The notes beneath the pieces were generated by a model, which saw nothing but the letters and a program-made list of their open reading frames with translations, was not told the DNA's origin and did not search any database. Shown here one piece after another: positions 46,665 to 56,620 of a stretch of DNA of 64,000 nt. Positions within the stretch are counted from its first letter, which is position 1, and the number at the start of each line of letters is the position of its first letter. Both the position numbers and the translations under genes were made by a program. The stretch comes from Acidiluteibacter ferrifornacis (GTDB lineage Bacteria; Bacteroidota; Bacteroidia; Flavobacteriales_E; Vicingaceae): NCBI RefSeq assembly GCF_009909615.1, contig NZ_WWNE01000004.1, positions 243,116-307,115 of the forward strand, given 5' to 3'.

Positions 46665-48017
46665 ATGGACGTAACAAGAAAAGACATCGATCAATTAAAT
46701 GCAGAATTAACCTTAAAAGTAACACCTGCTGATTATCAGGATAAGGTGGATGCTGTTTTGAAAGAACACAGAAAAAAGGCCACTATCCCAGGATTTAGAA
46801 AAGGAATGGTGCCAATGGGTGTAATTAAAAAGCAAGTTGGTATTAGCGTATTGGTTGATGAGATAAATAAACTCTTATCTGACGAGTTGTATAAATATAT
46901 ATCTGAAAATAAGATTGATATGCTTGGAAATCCCATTCCAAAGCAGCAAGATAGAATCGATTTTGCAACTCAAACGGAGTTTGAATTTACCTATGAAATT
47001 GGGATAGCGCCTCAGTTTGAGGTAGAGGTTTCTGACAAGCATAAATTTGAAAAAGTAATCGTAAAGATTGATGACAAATTAATTGATCAGAATGTGAACG
47101 AGATTGCCAAAAGATATGGCAAAATGGAGAATGCAGATGTTTCCGCTGCAGATGATATGTTATACGGAAAGTTTGTTGAGCTGAATGAAAAGGGTGAAGT
47201 AAAAGAAGCTGGAATTTATAATAGTAGTGTCTTAAATATAGTTTCTGTTGCAGATAAGTCAATTGTTAAGAAACTAACAGGTTTAAAACCTGGAGATACA
47301 GTAGTTGTAAATCCTGCTAAAATGGGTGGAGCCAATTACATTAAATCGTGGTTAGGGATTGATGAAACTCAAGCTGCGTCAATCGATGGTGATTTTAATT
47401 TTACCGTTGAAAAGATTAATCGAATGGTTCCTGCAGACTTAAATCAAGAATTTTTTGATAAGCTTTATGGTAAGGATGTTGTTACTTCTGAGGAACAGTT
47501 CAGAGACAAGATTAAAGAGGAATTAGAGAAGAGTTTTAGTCAAAATTCAGATCAGTTATTGAATAGAGAAGTGCAAGATACTCTTATTGAGAAAACAAAA
47601 ATTGAGCTTCCAGATGAGTTCTTAAAAAGATGGTTGATGGTGGCCAATGAAAAACCAGTTACTAAAGAGCAAATTGAGTCAGAGTATGACAAGTATGCAG
47701 TAGGTTTGAGATGGCAATTGATAGAGAATAAAATCATCAAAGATAATAAGCTAGAAGTAAGTCGTGATGAGGTAGTTGATTACACTAAATCATTAATTCA
47801 ACAACAGATGGCTGGTATGGGACAAAACTTTATGGATGAGGCTGAATTAACCGATACTGCTAATAGAGTATTGCAAAATCAGGACGAAGCGCGCCAAATT
47901 TATGAGCAACTTTATCAGCAGAAATTAATCCAATTGTACAATAACAATTTTAAGATTAAAGAGAAGTCTGTTACTTATGACGAATTCGTTAAATTAGCCG
48001 AAGCTAAAAGAAAATAG
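46665..48017 (+). CDS. tig: Trigger factor-type chaperone
   Basis: The 450-residue protein has the ribosome-binding N-terminal domain with the GFRKGMVP signature (about 44-51, GFRxGxxP). The middle domain (about 155-245) is in the place of the FKBP-type isomerase but diverged from it, and the C-terminal part is helical. It binds nascent chains at the ribosome exit. Synteny tig-clpP-clpX is widespread in bacteria and supports the call. clpP follows after 24 bases. Confidence 0.93.
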   Translation: MDVTRKDIDQLNAELTLKVTPADYQDKVDAVLKEHRKKATIPGFRKGMVPMGVIKKQVGISVLVDEINKLLSDELYKYISENKIDMLGNPIPKQQDRIDFATQTEFEFTYEIGIAPQFEVEVSDKHKFEKVIVKIDDKLIDQNVNEIAKRYGKMENADVSAADDMLYGKFVELNEKGEVKEAGIYNSSVLNIVSVADKSIVKKLTGLKPGDTVVVNPAKMGGANYIKSWLGIDETQAASIDGDFNFTVEKINRMVPADLNQEFFDKLYGKDVVTSEEQFRDKIKEELEKSFSQNSDQLLNREVQDTLIEKTKIELPDEFLKRWLMVANEKPVTKEQIESEYDKYAVGLRWQLIENKIIKDNKLEVSRDEVVDYTKSLIQQQMAGMGQNFMDEAELTDTANRVLQNQDEARQIYEQLYQQKLIQLYNNNFKIKEKSVTYDEFVKLAEAKRK

Positions 48018-48041
48018 TAACGAGTTAAATTAAGAGATACC

Positions 48042-48704
48042 ATGTTCGATAAGAATGAGTTTAGAAAATTTGCAGTAAAAGGCAAAGGAATAAGTGGAAT
48101 GCACTTGGATAATTATATTGATGCTTCAATGACACCATATATTATCGAAGAGCGTCAATTAAATGTTGCTCAAATGGACGTATTCTCTCGACTGATGATG
48201 GATAGAATTATCTTTCTAGGAACAGGAGTAAATGATCAAATGGCCAATATCATTCAAGCACAATTGTTGTTTTTAGAGTCGGTAGACAATAAAAAGGATA
48301 TTCAAATCTATTTAAACTCTCCGGGAGGTTCTGTTTATGCAGGTTTAGGAATATATGATACGATGCAATATATTTCACCAGATGTAGCAACTATTTGTAC
48401 AGGAATGGCTGCATCTATGGGAGCAGTGCTGTTATGTGCAGGTGCTCATGGAAAAAGAACAGCATTGCCTCACTCGCGAGTAATGATTCATCAGCCTTCA
48501 GCCGGAACACAAGGGATGGCCTCTGATATGGAGATAGCTTTGAAAGAAGTGTTGAAAATGAAAGAGGAGTTGTATGAAATTATTGCTAAGCATTCAGGTC
48601 AGCCTTTTGAGAAGGTTGAAAAGGATTCCGATCGTGATTATTGGATGAAAGCAGATGAAGCTAAGGAATATGGAATGATTGATGAAGTGTTAGTTAGGAA
48701 ATAG
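48042..48704 (+). CDS. clpP: ATP-dependent Clp protease proteolytic subunit
   Basis: The 220-residue serine protease has the triad Ser in CTGMAASMGAVLL (about 126-138), His in RVMIHQPSAG (about 147-156) and Asp in the SDRDYWM segment (about 197). ERQLNVAQMDVFSRLMMDRIIFLG is the handle-side opening typical of ClpP. Tetradecameric ClpP degrades proteins fed by ClpX, which follows. A short N-terminal propeptide of about 25 residues may be removed. Confidence 0.97.
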   Translation: MFDKNEFRKFAVKGKGISGMHLDNYIDASMTPYIIEERQLNVAQMDVFSRLMMDRIIFLGTGVNDQMANIIQAQLLFLESVDNKKDIQIYLNSPGGSVYAGLGIYDTMQYISPDVATICTGMAASMGAVLLCAGAHGKRTALPHSRVMIHQPSAGTQGMASDMEIALKEVLKMKEELYEIIAKHSGQPFEKVEKDSDRDYWMKADEAKEYGMIDEVLVRK

Positions 48705-48729
48705 TCCTCAGAAAAAATAATTAACTTTG

Positions 48730-48760
48730 AAGCCGCCTCGACTAAATCGGGGCGGCTTTT
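48730..48760 (+). terminator. Terminator or attenuator between clpP and clpX
   Basis: AAGCCGCC (48730-48737) pairs with GGCGGCTT (48751-48758), followed by TTTT-AATTT. It lies in the 75-base gap between clpP and clpX, so part of the transcripts probably end here and clpX would be expressed at lower level or from its own start. Confidence 0.75.
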
Positions 48761-48779
48761 AATTTCAGTATAATAGACT

Positions 48780-50012
48780 ATGGCAGAGAAACAAAATATA
48801 CATTGTTCCTTTTGTGGAAGAGACAAAAAAGATACGCACGTATTAATAGCAGGGATTACAGGACACATATGCGACAGTTGTATCTCACAAGCGGAGGCGA
48901 TCGTTAAGGAAGAATTAGCACCCAAACAAAGTAATAAACCAGCCTATAATAATTTGAAACCAAAGGATATTAAAACCTATTTGGACGACTATATTATTGG
49001 GCAGGATGAGGCGAAGAAGGTATTGGCAGTTGCGGTATACAACCATTACAAGAGGCTAGATCAGTCTGTTGCTGATGATGAGATAGAAATTGAGAAATCA
49101 AATATTTTATTGGTTGGAGAAACGGGAACAGGTAAGACGTTAATGGCCAAAACTATAGCCAAATTGTTAAATGTCCCTTTTTGTATTGCTGATGCTACAG
49201 TTTTGACAGAAGCCGGGTATGTAGGGGAGGATGTTGAAAGTATTTTATCCAGGTTATTGCAAGCAGCCAATTATGATGTTGAAGCAGCACAGCGTGGTAT
49301 AGTCTTTATAGATGAGGTAGATAAAATTGCCCGTAAGAGTGACAATCCTTCCATTACTAGAGATGTTTCAGGAGAAGGTGTGCAACAGGCATTACTTAAA
49401 TTACTTGAAGGTGCTACTGTTAATGTACCACCTCAAGGAGGAAGGAAGCACCCAGAACAAAAAATGGTTTCAGTAGACACTAAGAATATTCTGTTTATAT
49501 GTGGAGGAGCTTTTGATGGCATCAATAAAGTGATTGCAAAACGGTTGAAAACAAATGCCATCGGGTATAAAAGTCGAAATGAGGACGAAGAAATTGATAT
49601 GGATCAATTGTTAAAGTACGTTGCTCCTCATGACATTAAAACTTTTGGGTTAATTCCTGAGTTAATTGGACGTATTCCAGTATTGAGTTATTTACATCCA
49701 TTAGATGCTGCAGCGCTTAGAAGAATACTGACTGAGCCTAAGAATGCTATTGCGAAGCAGTTTACAAAATTGTTTGAAATAGATGGTGTGAATTTGACAT
49801 TTGAGGCCTCAGCTTTGGACTACATCGTTGAAAAAGCCGACCAATATAAATTGGGCGCAAGAGGATTGCGTTCTATTTGTGAGGCAATAATGCTGGATGC
49901 AATGTTTGAGATTCCAAGTGATAGCAAGCAGAAAGAACTGAAGATTACCAAAGAATATGCTGAAAGTAAAGTGGAACAATCAACATTGAAAAAATTAAAG
50001 GTAGCCTCTTAG
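48780..50012 (+). CDS. clpX: ATP-dependent Clp protease ATP-binding subunit ClpX
   Basis: The 410-residue AAA+ unfoldase has an N-terminal C4 zinc-binding domain (CSFCGRDKK...CDSCISQAE, about 10-38), Walker A GETGTGKT (about 112-119), Walker [12 protein letters not shown] (about 177), GYVGEDVES (pore-1 loop, about 147-155), sensor 2 region GARGLRS (about 360) and the ClpP-docking loop in the form IGY (about 261-263) where E. coli has IGF. It unfolds tagged substrates and passes them to ClpP. The stop codon lies inside the loop of the terminator hairpin. Confidence 0.97.
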   Translation: MAEKQNIHCSFCGRDKKDTHVLIAGITGHICDSCISQAEAIVKEELAPKQSNKPAYNNLKPKDIKTYLDDYIIGQDEAKKVLAVAVYNHYKRLDQSVADDEIEIEKSNILLVGETGTGKTLMAKTIAKLLNVPFCIADATVLTEAGYVGEDVESILSRLLQAANYDVEAAQRGIVFIDEVDKIARKSDNPSITRDVSGEGVQQALLKLLEGATVNVPPQGGRKHPEQKMVSVDTKNILFICGGAFDGINKVIAKRLKTNAIGYKSRNEDEEIDMDQLLKYVAPHDIKTFGLIPELIGRIPVLSYLHPLDAAALRRILTEPKNAIAKQFTKLFEIDGVNLTFEASALDYIVEKADQYKLGARGLRSICEAIMLDAMFEIPSDSKQKELKITKEYAESKVEQSTLKKLKVAS

Positions 50013-50025
50013 CTACCTTTTTTTA
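49998..50025 (+). terminator. Terminator overlapping the clpX stop codon
   Basis: AAAGGTAGC (49998-50006) pairs with GCTACCTTT (50013-50021), followed by TTTT. The left arm encodes the last residues of ClpX and the stop codon TAG lies in the loop. Confidence 0.9.
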
Positions 50026-50196
50026 TTTACGTGGTATTTTGAATAATTGCCGCTAGTTGGTTTTTACTTGATTCCGTTAATTCTATACTAAATTCTAATT
50101 GAAAATCACCAGATTCCAATTGGGTCATTGAATTTCTGATATAGTTAGTCAAATTTATAATGATATTATTTATAAACTAACCTAACCCTTTATCAG

Positions 50197-53100
50197 ATGA
50201 AAAAAATTAAAAAGTGTTGGCGTAATAAGACCAGCCTAGTACTAACCTTATTGTTTTTTCTTTCTCCTTTTATCGTAAATGCAGCAGCTCCAAGTATAAG
50301 TGGGGCAGTTTCTGTTTGTGAAGGAGATATAGTTACTTATACGTTTCCCTACAGCGCCGGGAATGTCTATAATTGGAGTGCGACCGGAGGAACTGGTATC
50401 GCAACTATTAATGCGGGTACTGGTAATGCGACATTTACTGTTACTTGGGGATTAGCAGTCCCTGGTCCGCATACAGTTGGATTGCAAGAGTACTCCGGAG
50501 GAGTATTAGTATCTAACCTTACGTTGAATGTAACGGTTAATGTAGCTCCCAATCCGCTCATTGTTTCAGACTTTGATAGCGATTGCGTCACAGACCCAGT
50601 CAGGGAAAAGGAGAATCGATTTATAGCTCCACAAAAGCCCGATCTTTTTGAATGTGAAACAGTTTGTGAGGATAGTCCGGTGACTTATACAACACCCAAT
50701 GTAGCGGGAAATACGTATCAATGGACAGTTATTGGAGCTTATACCTCGATATCAGGAGCAACGACTAATTCTGCGACTGTTACTTGGGGAAGTCCAGGAC
50801 AAGCTTATGTGGTAGTGACTGAAACTACTCCGGCAGGATGTACGCAAACAGATACTACTTGTATTGTAATTGTAGATAAACCTATTGCAAAATTTGAAGT
50901 TGATCATGGTGGCCCAATTGGGTCTTCTCAGACTATTGTAGGGGCGAATACAATAGAAATTTGTTTGAATAGCACCGTTTGTTTTAATGATCTCTCTTCC
51001 GGAGCTAGCAGTTGGTCGTGGGATTTTGGAAATTCTAATTCTTCTAATCTTCAAAATCCTTGTGAAACCTATACCACTCCTGGAAATTACTTAGTGACTC
51101 AAATTGTAGAAAATGAATGTCACTGTTTGGATACTTCCTATATTAACGTAAAAGTTAGAAACGAAGTAGGTCCTGAGATTGTTTGTCAGAATGTGGTGTG
51201 TGATAATGGTACATTTACTTATAATGCAATTTTGCCAACTCCATGTGTCGGAGGATACTACGAATGGGTTATTTCGAATAATGGAACTATAACAGGAGCC
51301 GCAGGTGGAGCGACTATAACTCCACAAACAGCAGACGGAGTCGACGTTACTTCAATTGATGTTTACTGGGGGTCTGGGCCTGTTGGTACTATTAGTTTGG
51401 TATTGTCAGGTTGCGGAAGTGTTTGTGATGCTATGACCACTGTTAATATCCCAATAATTCCTAATACCATTAACATCGAAGGAGATGAGGTTGTTTGTGT
51501 TGGAGAAGCGGGCTTCTTTGAGGTTCCATGTTATCCTGGTACTATTTATACTTGGAAGGTTAATGGAAATCCAGTTGCGGAAACCAGTAATGAACTATGG
51601 TATCAATTTTATTCTCCTGGTACTTATACAGTAACCGTTGAATATGACAATAATTTTTTAAGTTGTAGTGGAAGTTCTAGTGATTTTAATGTGAGAGTTT
51701 TATCTCCTTTTGAAATTAATGGAGCCTCTAAAGTATGTGCGGGTAGTCCATTAACTGTAAACGGACCAGCAGGTAGTCAATTGACTTGGGTGGTAACTAA
51801 CCAATCAGGAACAATCGTTGCTTCTAGTGGTTCAGTTTCAAGCTCTTTTAATGTGCCAGGTTCTCTCACTCCTGGGACATATACTGTGACTGCACAAGAT
51901 GTGAGTTCCCCAAGAGATTACTGTAATGATTATGCAGTTCATGGTTTTACTGTAATTGCAAAACCACCAACACCGACTGTAATAAATGGCCCTATTATAG
52001 TTTGTATTAATGAAGCATCCATTTACACAGCAAGTCCAATTTCTTCTGATTATTATTTAGAATGGGAAGTAAATAATGGAGGAACTGTTACCACATCCAA
52101 TGGGAACTCCGTTAGTGTGACATGGGGAGCTGGTGTTAAAACAATTATTTTACGCCATGTTTCAAAGCAAAATGATTGTCCTTCTGATGATTATTTAGTA
52201 GTTATTAATGAAAAGGTGCCTCCTGTAATTACGCAGTCTGACTTTACAGGCCCAACAACAGTTTGTGCAAACACACCAACAGGCGCACCAATAGGATACA
52301 GTATGCCACTTTCTTTAGATGGATATAGCTGGTCTATAGTTCCTGCAAATGCCGGTAGTGTAGTAAGTGGACAAGGGACGACTAATATTTCTGTGATTTG
52401 GAATAATTATTCTGGTCCTGCTTCAGTAGTCTTAACACCTACCACGTGTAATGTGCCAGGAAGTGCTGTAGCGTATAATGTAAATGTGACGAATCCAGTA
52501 ATGAGTATTAGTGGACCGTCTGTGGTTTGTCAAAATAGTGGTGGAACCTGGACTTCTTCTTTTACAATGGGAGTACCTGGACCGCATACTTGGACTGTAC
52601 AAAACATAGCAACAGGCGCGACAGTGACTTTACCAGGTACAGGTAGTGTAATTAGTTATAACTTTCCTACTAGTGGATCTTTTGTGATTACTGGAACTGC
52701 AACAAATTGTAGTACAACTCATACTGTAACTCAGAATGTGACGGTTAATCCGGCACCTGTAGCCAACTTAACCTATTCTGGAGATAAAAACTGTATCGAT
52801 AATAATATAGTCGATTTCTTCGTGAGTGTACAAGGAACAGGTCCATATACTTATACTTGGTATCATGGCGCATCTGTAATTCTTGGAGTAACTGGGCCGA
52901 ACCATACTATTGGAAATAATCCAGCTGATGCAGGTAATTATTCCGTTGTTATTACTGATGCCAACGGTTGTTCATCTACAACCAATATTGTTAGAGTAAG
53001 AAGATGTGGTCCTCCTCCTAGCTGCACCAATCATGGATCTTCTATATCTTATACCTATAACGTATATCAAAATGCACCTTCTCCAGGTTGCGATGTTGTA

Positions 53101-55494
53101 AGGTTTAATGCAACTGCACTTGGTTTGACTCCTACTCAAGTGAGATGGAATTTTGCTGACTTAGGGTCTGCAACTGGTTATATGCCTACGTTCCAATTTC
53201 CTGCTAGTGGAGTTTACCCTGTTACTGTAATTGCTTCATATGGTGCGCCATTGTGCGACAAAATCTACACCTTTAACGTTGTTGTACCAGTAGTAGCTAA
53301 TTATGAGTTGAATATTAGTTGTCCTTCCGGAAATACATTCTTAGTTAATTTAATTAACACTACAGATGTTGTGCATGGACCATTATCGCTATTCACCCAT
53401 TTATGGACGGTATATGATATGACGGCGGCTACCACTTTAGGAACGTCAACAAGTCAGGACTATATGGGAGTGCCAGGATTAATAGGAGGAAATGTTATTC
53501 AAGTAACACTCCAGGAAACAAGAACATATACATGGGGTGGCCAAACAATTAATGCTTCCTGTACTTATGTGAATACATTCACGATGCCAGAGAATGCTAA
53601 TGCAGATTTCTCTGTAGTGAACCCTGTTGTATGTGAAGGAAATCCTCTTTCTTTTACAGATTTATCAGCAGGTAATATTGTAAGTTGGGATTGGAATTTC
53701 GGAGATGGTTCTGGAATATTGACGCAAAGTCCTGATAAGACTTATACAACACCTGGAACGTATTCTGCTAACCTAATGGTTACTGATGAGTTTGGATGTA
53801 CAAGTACCAGTGTGAATCAAACCATTACGGTTAAAGCAAATGCCATTTCAGGCAATATTAATGTGACTCCAGTTTCACCAATGTGTCCGGGAACAGTAGC
53901 AAGTATTGTTTTTACGAATACAACATCACCTTCATCAGCACCTTATAACTACTTATGGAGTGATGGAACTACTACAGGTACAGCTGCATCAAGCGCAACA
54001 ACTACTACACAAACCTCTACGCATTATTTAGGTGTTACAGATTCTTATGGATGTTTCCAAAGTTTCGGGCCTGCAACTGTAGAAGTAGTTGAAATTCCAG
54101 ATGCAATCATAACTGGCTTGGATGAATATTGCATTGGTGATGATATCAATTTGACATGTAATTATGGAAACTCTTATGGATACCAATGGTTGGTGTCTAT
54201 TGGAGGAGCACCATTTACTTCAGCTGGATCTACCAATCCACAGTTAACAATGGCAGGAGGTCTTCCAATAGGAAATCATGTATTTAAAGTTGAATTAAGT
54301 ACAACCTCACCAAACTGTGTAAAAGAGTCATTTTTATTCCCAGTTGAGGTGTTCGGCCTTCCGGCTGCACCAGTTATTACAACAAATCCAGTTCCTGCGT
54401 GTCCTGATAGCCCTGTGTTGTTAACAGTGACTAATCCGGGATTATACAATAGTATATCATGGACAACTGGTGATGTTGGTGTTTCTACTTCGGCCATTAG
54501 TGCTGGTAAATATTACGCTGTAGGTACGGATATTAATGGTTGTTCTAATTATAGCTTTACTGAAGTACATGAGCTTCCAAACTTCTGTAGCTTCATGTGC
54601 GGTTGTTATTCAGACTGTATAGAATCTGGAACGGCTTATAATTTCCCAGGAATTCCAGGAACTTTCCAGAATTGGAGATGGGAGCGCTTCGATGGTGTGA
54701 ATTGGAATCCAATTGCATCTGGAACAGGTGCTGTTGCTGATCTGTCGATTACGACTCCTGGAGCTTATACTATACGTTTGTATGTAGAAACATTGGATGG
54801 ATGTGATGGATACTCTTGTGAAGTAGACCTTATGTTAACAGCTTGTAGCGATCCATGTGAAGGTAAGGCTTACTTTGAGTATGTGGAATGTGTTCATACT
54901 TCTGTTGGAGTAGTATACGAGTTTGGAATGGGTATTGATTTTGCTCCTTTCGGTAAAAAATGTGATCAATATTCTTATCAAATTATTCCTCCAGTAGGAA
55001 GTGTTATTAGTACACCAAGTACAATCACTCCATATGGAAGTTTTATTCATGGAAAATGGACTGTTGGTTCGAATTACTACCCTGGAGGTAAAGTTTGTTT
55101 CGAGGTCATTATCACCAATGAATGTGATCAAACAACTTGTTCGTTTACTGTATGTATTGACTTCCCAAAATGTGGGGATGCAGACGCTAGTTCAAGAACG
55201 AAGTCTTCCAAAGGGATAGAAAGCCAAAATAGATTTGGAAATAGTGAGAAAGGAGAAATTACTTTCTATCCTAATCCATCTAGTGGTTTGTTGAAAGTGA
55301 ATGTTCCTGAGGTTGGTAACTATGAGATCTCAATCTTTGATATTACCGGAAAGGCAGTATTTAAGCATACATTGAATGTTGAAACTCCTCGTGATTTCGA
55401 ATTTAATTTACAAGATCTTCCGCTAGGACCATACCACATTCAATTTATTGGTAATAATTCAATTAAAACAGAAACCCTTATTATTATGAAGTAA
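50197..55494 (+). CDS. Giant secreted PKD/Ig-like repeat protein with T9SS type A sorting domain
   Basis: A 1765-residue protein with a signal peptide (about 1-30, VNA/A), followed by a chain of beta-sandwich repeats. PKD-6-like units open with a VCxG/VCxN motif: SVCEGD (about 36), TVCEDS (about 158), VVCVGEA, KVCAGS, IVCINEA, TVCANTP, VVCQNSG. Two true PKD domains show WSWDFGN (about 273) and WDWNFGDGS (about 1166). Ig-like segments and a Cys-rich part lie at about 1470-1690. The end is ITFYPNPSSGLLKVNVPEVG...LPLGPYHIQFIGNN...LIIMK, a canonical T9SS type A signal (about 1690-1765). It is exported and attached to the cell surface, probably as an adhesin-like structural protein. Even Cys spacing suggests disulfides. 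Confidence 0.92.
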   Translation: MKKIKKCWRNKTSLVLTLLFFLSPFIVNAAAPSISGAVSVCEGDIVTYTFPYSAGNVYNWSATGGTGIATINAGTGNATFTVTWGLAVPGPHTVGLQEYSGGVLVSNLTLNVTVNVAPNPLIVSDFDSDCVTDPVREKENRFIAPQKPDLFECETVCEDSPVTYTTPNVAGNTYQWTVIGAYTSISGATTNSATVTWGSPGQAYVVVTETTPAGCTQTDTTCIVIVDKPIAKFEVDHGGPIGSSQTIVGANTIEICLNSTVCFNDLSSGASSWSWDFGNSNSSNLQNPCETYTTPGNYLVTQIVENECHCLDTSYINVKVRNEVGPEIVCQNVVCDNGTFTYNAILPTPCVGGYYEWVISNNGTITGAAGGATITPQTADGVDVTSIDVYWGSGPVGTISLVLSGCGSVCDAMTTVNIPIIPNTINIEGDEVVCVGEAGFFEVPCYPGTIYTWKVNGNPVAETSNELWYQFYSPGTYTVTVEYDNNFLSCSGSSSDFNVRVLSPFEINGASKVCAGSPLTVNGPAGSQLTWVVTNQSGTIVASSGSVSSSFNVPGSLTPGTYTVTAQDVSSPRDYCNDYAVHGFTVIAKPPTPTVINGPIIVCINEASIYTASPISSDYYLEWEVNNGGTVTTSNGNSVSVTWGAGVKTIILRHVSKQNDCPSDDYLVVINEKVPPVITQSDFTGPTTVCANTPTGAPIGYSMPLSLDGYSWSIVPANAGSVVSGQGTTNISVIWNNYSGPASVVLTPTTCNVPGSAVAYNVNVTNPVMSISGPSVVCQNSGGTWTSSFTMGVPGPHTWTVQNIATGATVTLPGTGSVISYNFPTSGSFVITGTATNCSTTHTVTQNVTVNPAPVANLTYSGDKNCIDNNIVDFFVSVQGTGPYTYTWYHGASVILGVTGPNHTIGNNPADAGNYSVVITDANGCSSTTNIVRVRRCGPPPSCTNHGSSISYTYNVYQNAPSPGCDVVRFNATALGLTPTQVRWNFADLGSATGYMPTFQFPASGVYPVTVIASYGAPLCDKIYTFNVVVPVVANYELNISCPSGNTFLVNLINTTDVVHGPLSLFTHLWTVYDMTAATTLGTSTSQDYMGVPGLIGGNVIQVTLQETRTYTWGGQTINASCTYVNTFTMPENANADFSVVNPVVCEGNPLSFTDLSAGNIVSWDWNFGDGSGILTQSPDKTYTTPGTYSANLMVTDEFGCTSTSVNQTITVKANAISGNINVTPVSPMCPGTVASIVFTNTTSPSSAPYNYLWSDGTTTGTAASSATTTTQTSTHYLGVTDSYGCFQSFGPATVEVVEIPDAIITGLDEYCIGDDINLTCNYGNSYGYQWLVSIGGAPFTSAGSTNPQLTMAGGLPIGNHVFKVELSTTSPNCVKESFLFPVEVFGLPAAPVITTNPVPACPDSPVLLTVTNPGLYNSISWTTGDVGVSTSAISAGKYYAVGTDINGCSNYSFTEVHELPNFCSFMCGCYSDCIESGTAYNFPGIPGTFQNWRWERFDGVNWNPIASGTGAVADLSITTPGAYTIRLYVETLDGCDGYSCEVDLMLTACSDPCEGKAYFEYVECVHTSVGVVYEFGMGIDFAPFGKKCDQYSYQIIPPVGSVISTPSTITPYGSFIHGKWTVGSNYYPGGKVCFEVIITNECDQTTCSFTVCIDFPKCGDADASSRTKSSKGIESQNRFGNSEKGEITFYPNPSSGLLKVNVPEVGNYEISIFDITGKAVFKHTLNVETPRDFEFNLQDLPLGPYHIQFIGNNSIKTETLIIMK

Positions 55495-55509
55495 TAAAAA
55501 AGGATGGAA

Positions 55510-55553
55510 TTAATAGGGGGGGAATGCAGTTGTAGTGCATCTCCCTCTATTAA
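55510..55553. repeat. Long hairpin downstream of the PKD protein gene
   Basis: TTAATAG (55510-55516) pairs with CTATTAA (55547-55553). Inside are a G run matching CTCCC and an ATGCA/TGCAT pair, giving a long branched stem. It is 15 bases after the stop and lacks a T tract, so it may protect the mRNA 3' end ahead of the real terminator. Confidence 0.5.
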
Positions 55554-55595
55554 CTTCGATAAATGAGAGTTAGTACTCAAAATTAATTAGTGGAA

Positions 55596-55631
55596 AATAT
55601 CGTAATTTATATGATTACGATATTTTTTTTG
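55596..55631 (+). terminator. Terminator of the PKD protein gene
   Basis: AATATCGTAAT-TTATATG-ATTACGATATT (55596-55624) is a perfect 11-bp stem followed by seven T. It separates the PKD protein from the LytTR gene. Confidence 0.92.
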
Positions 55632-55740
55632 TGCTTAACTTACCAGAAGCAAACGATGAGAAGATTTTTAATAGGGTTGATATTGAATAACTTTTGAAAG
55701 TTGTTTAGCTTTTGATTTAGTATTTTTTCAATTTTTCCTG

Positions 55741-55748
55741 TAAATTTG
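55741..55748 (+). promoter_or_regulatory. Promoter -7 box of the LytTR regulator gene
   Basis: TAAATTTG matches TAnnTTTG exactly and lies 34 bases before the ATG. A TTTG occurs 26 bases further upstream, slightly longer than the usual spacing. Confidence 0.5.
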
Positions 55749-55782
55749 ATACACATGCTTTTTACTAAACCTACCCCACCCC

Positions 55783-56532
55783 ATGAATGTAATAATAATA
55801 GAAAACGAGAAGGAGACTCGTGAGTCGTTATCCAAACTCCTGCGTTTATTTTGCACCAATGTTAATATTGTTGGTGTTACGGACAACCCCTTCGAAGGGT
55901 TAAAAATTATTCAAAACTCAGATCCCGATTTAATTTTCCTAGATGAAGAAATACTACAATCGTCAGGTGCCTTATTAGATTTGAAAGCGTCTAAAAAGAA
56001 ATTCTATGTCGTTCTACTAACACTTGAAAATCAATCGTGTGAAATACCTGGTGAAGAAGCTAGGGTGTTTGAATATTTAGTAAAGCCAATAGATCCTATA
56101 GCACTTGAAAAATGTGTTAAAGACATTCGAACCTTATTTAAGAGGCAACTTTGTCCTGATTATGTCAATACTAAAAAAGGGAGAAAAGGAGAGGATGAAC
56201 GAATAGGAATTCCAACGAGTAAGGGAACTTTGTTTGTCTCTTTAGAGCAAATCGTTTTTCTGAGAGCGAATAATAATTATACAGAAATTATATTAGAAAC
56301 AGGTAAGCCATTACTCGTGTCAAAGTCCTTGAAGTCATTTGAAAGATTGCTGGAAAGCGCTTCTTTTATGCGCGTTCATCAGAGCTATATGATTAATTTA
56401 GAAAAGGTGGTGGAGTTGCAGCGCACCGATGGAGGGGCGCTTGTATTAAGCAACAACGATAAAGTGCCAATAAGCAGAGCTCATAAAGTTGAAATAAAAA
56501 ATCGCCTAGAAGAGATGTGGAAGATAGTGTAG
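55783..56532 (+). CDS. LytTR response regulator with altered acidic pocket
   Basis: A 249-residue two-domain regulator. The receiver (about 1-120) has VIIIENEKE where the usual DD pair is, the phospho-acceptor Asp in PDLIFLDEE (about 54), LLTLEN at the Thr position and VKPIDP with the conserved Lys. The DNA-binding LytTR domain (about 145-249) has LEQIVFLRANNNYTEI and FMRVHQSYMINLEKVVEL. The second acidic residue is Asn, so Mg binding may be weaker. No histidine kinase is adjacent. The neighbour upstream is the giant PKD protein. Confidence 0.88.
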   Translation: MNVIIIENEKETRESLSKLLRLFCTNVNIVGVTDNPFEGLKIIQNSDPDLIFLDEEILQSSGALLDLKASKKKFYVVLLTLENQSCEIPGEEARVFEYLVKPIDPIALEKCVKDIRTLFKRQLCPDYVNTKKGRKGEDERIGIPTSKGTLFVSLEQIVFLRANNNYTEIILETGKPLLVSKSLKSFERLLESASFMRVHQSYMINLEKVVELQRTDGGALVLSNNDKVPISRAHKVEIKNRLEEMWKIV

Positions 56533-56620
56533 CTTATCGAATTTAAAAATCAAAAAATAAGAAAGAGTACTTAAGCTATTTTAAATCAATTAGTCAGTAT
56601 TTGGGGAAGGCCTAAGTGGC

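Noticed and set aside
50158..50182. AT-rich dyad (ATAAT...ATTAT, TTTATAA...TTATAAA) before the PKD protein gene as an operator
   Set aside because: The symmetry is short and made only of A and T, expected by chance in this spacer composition.
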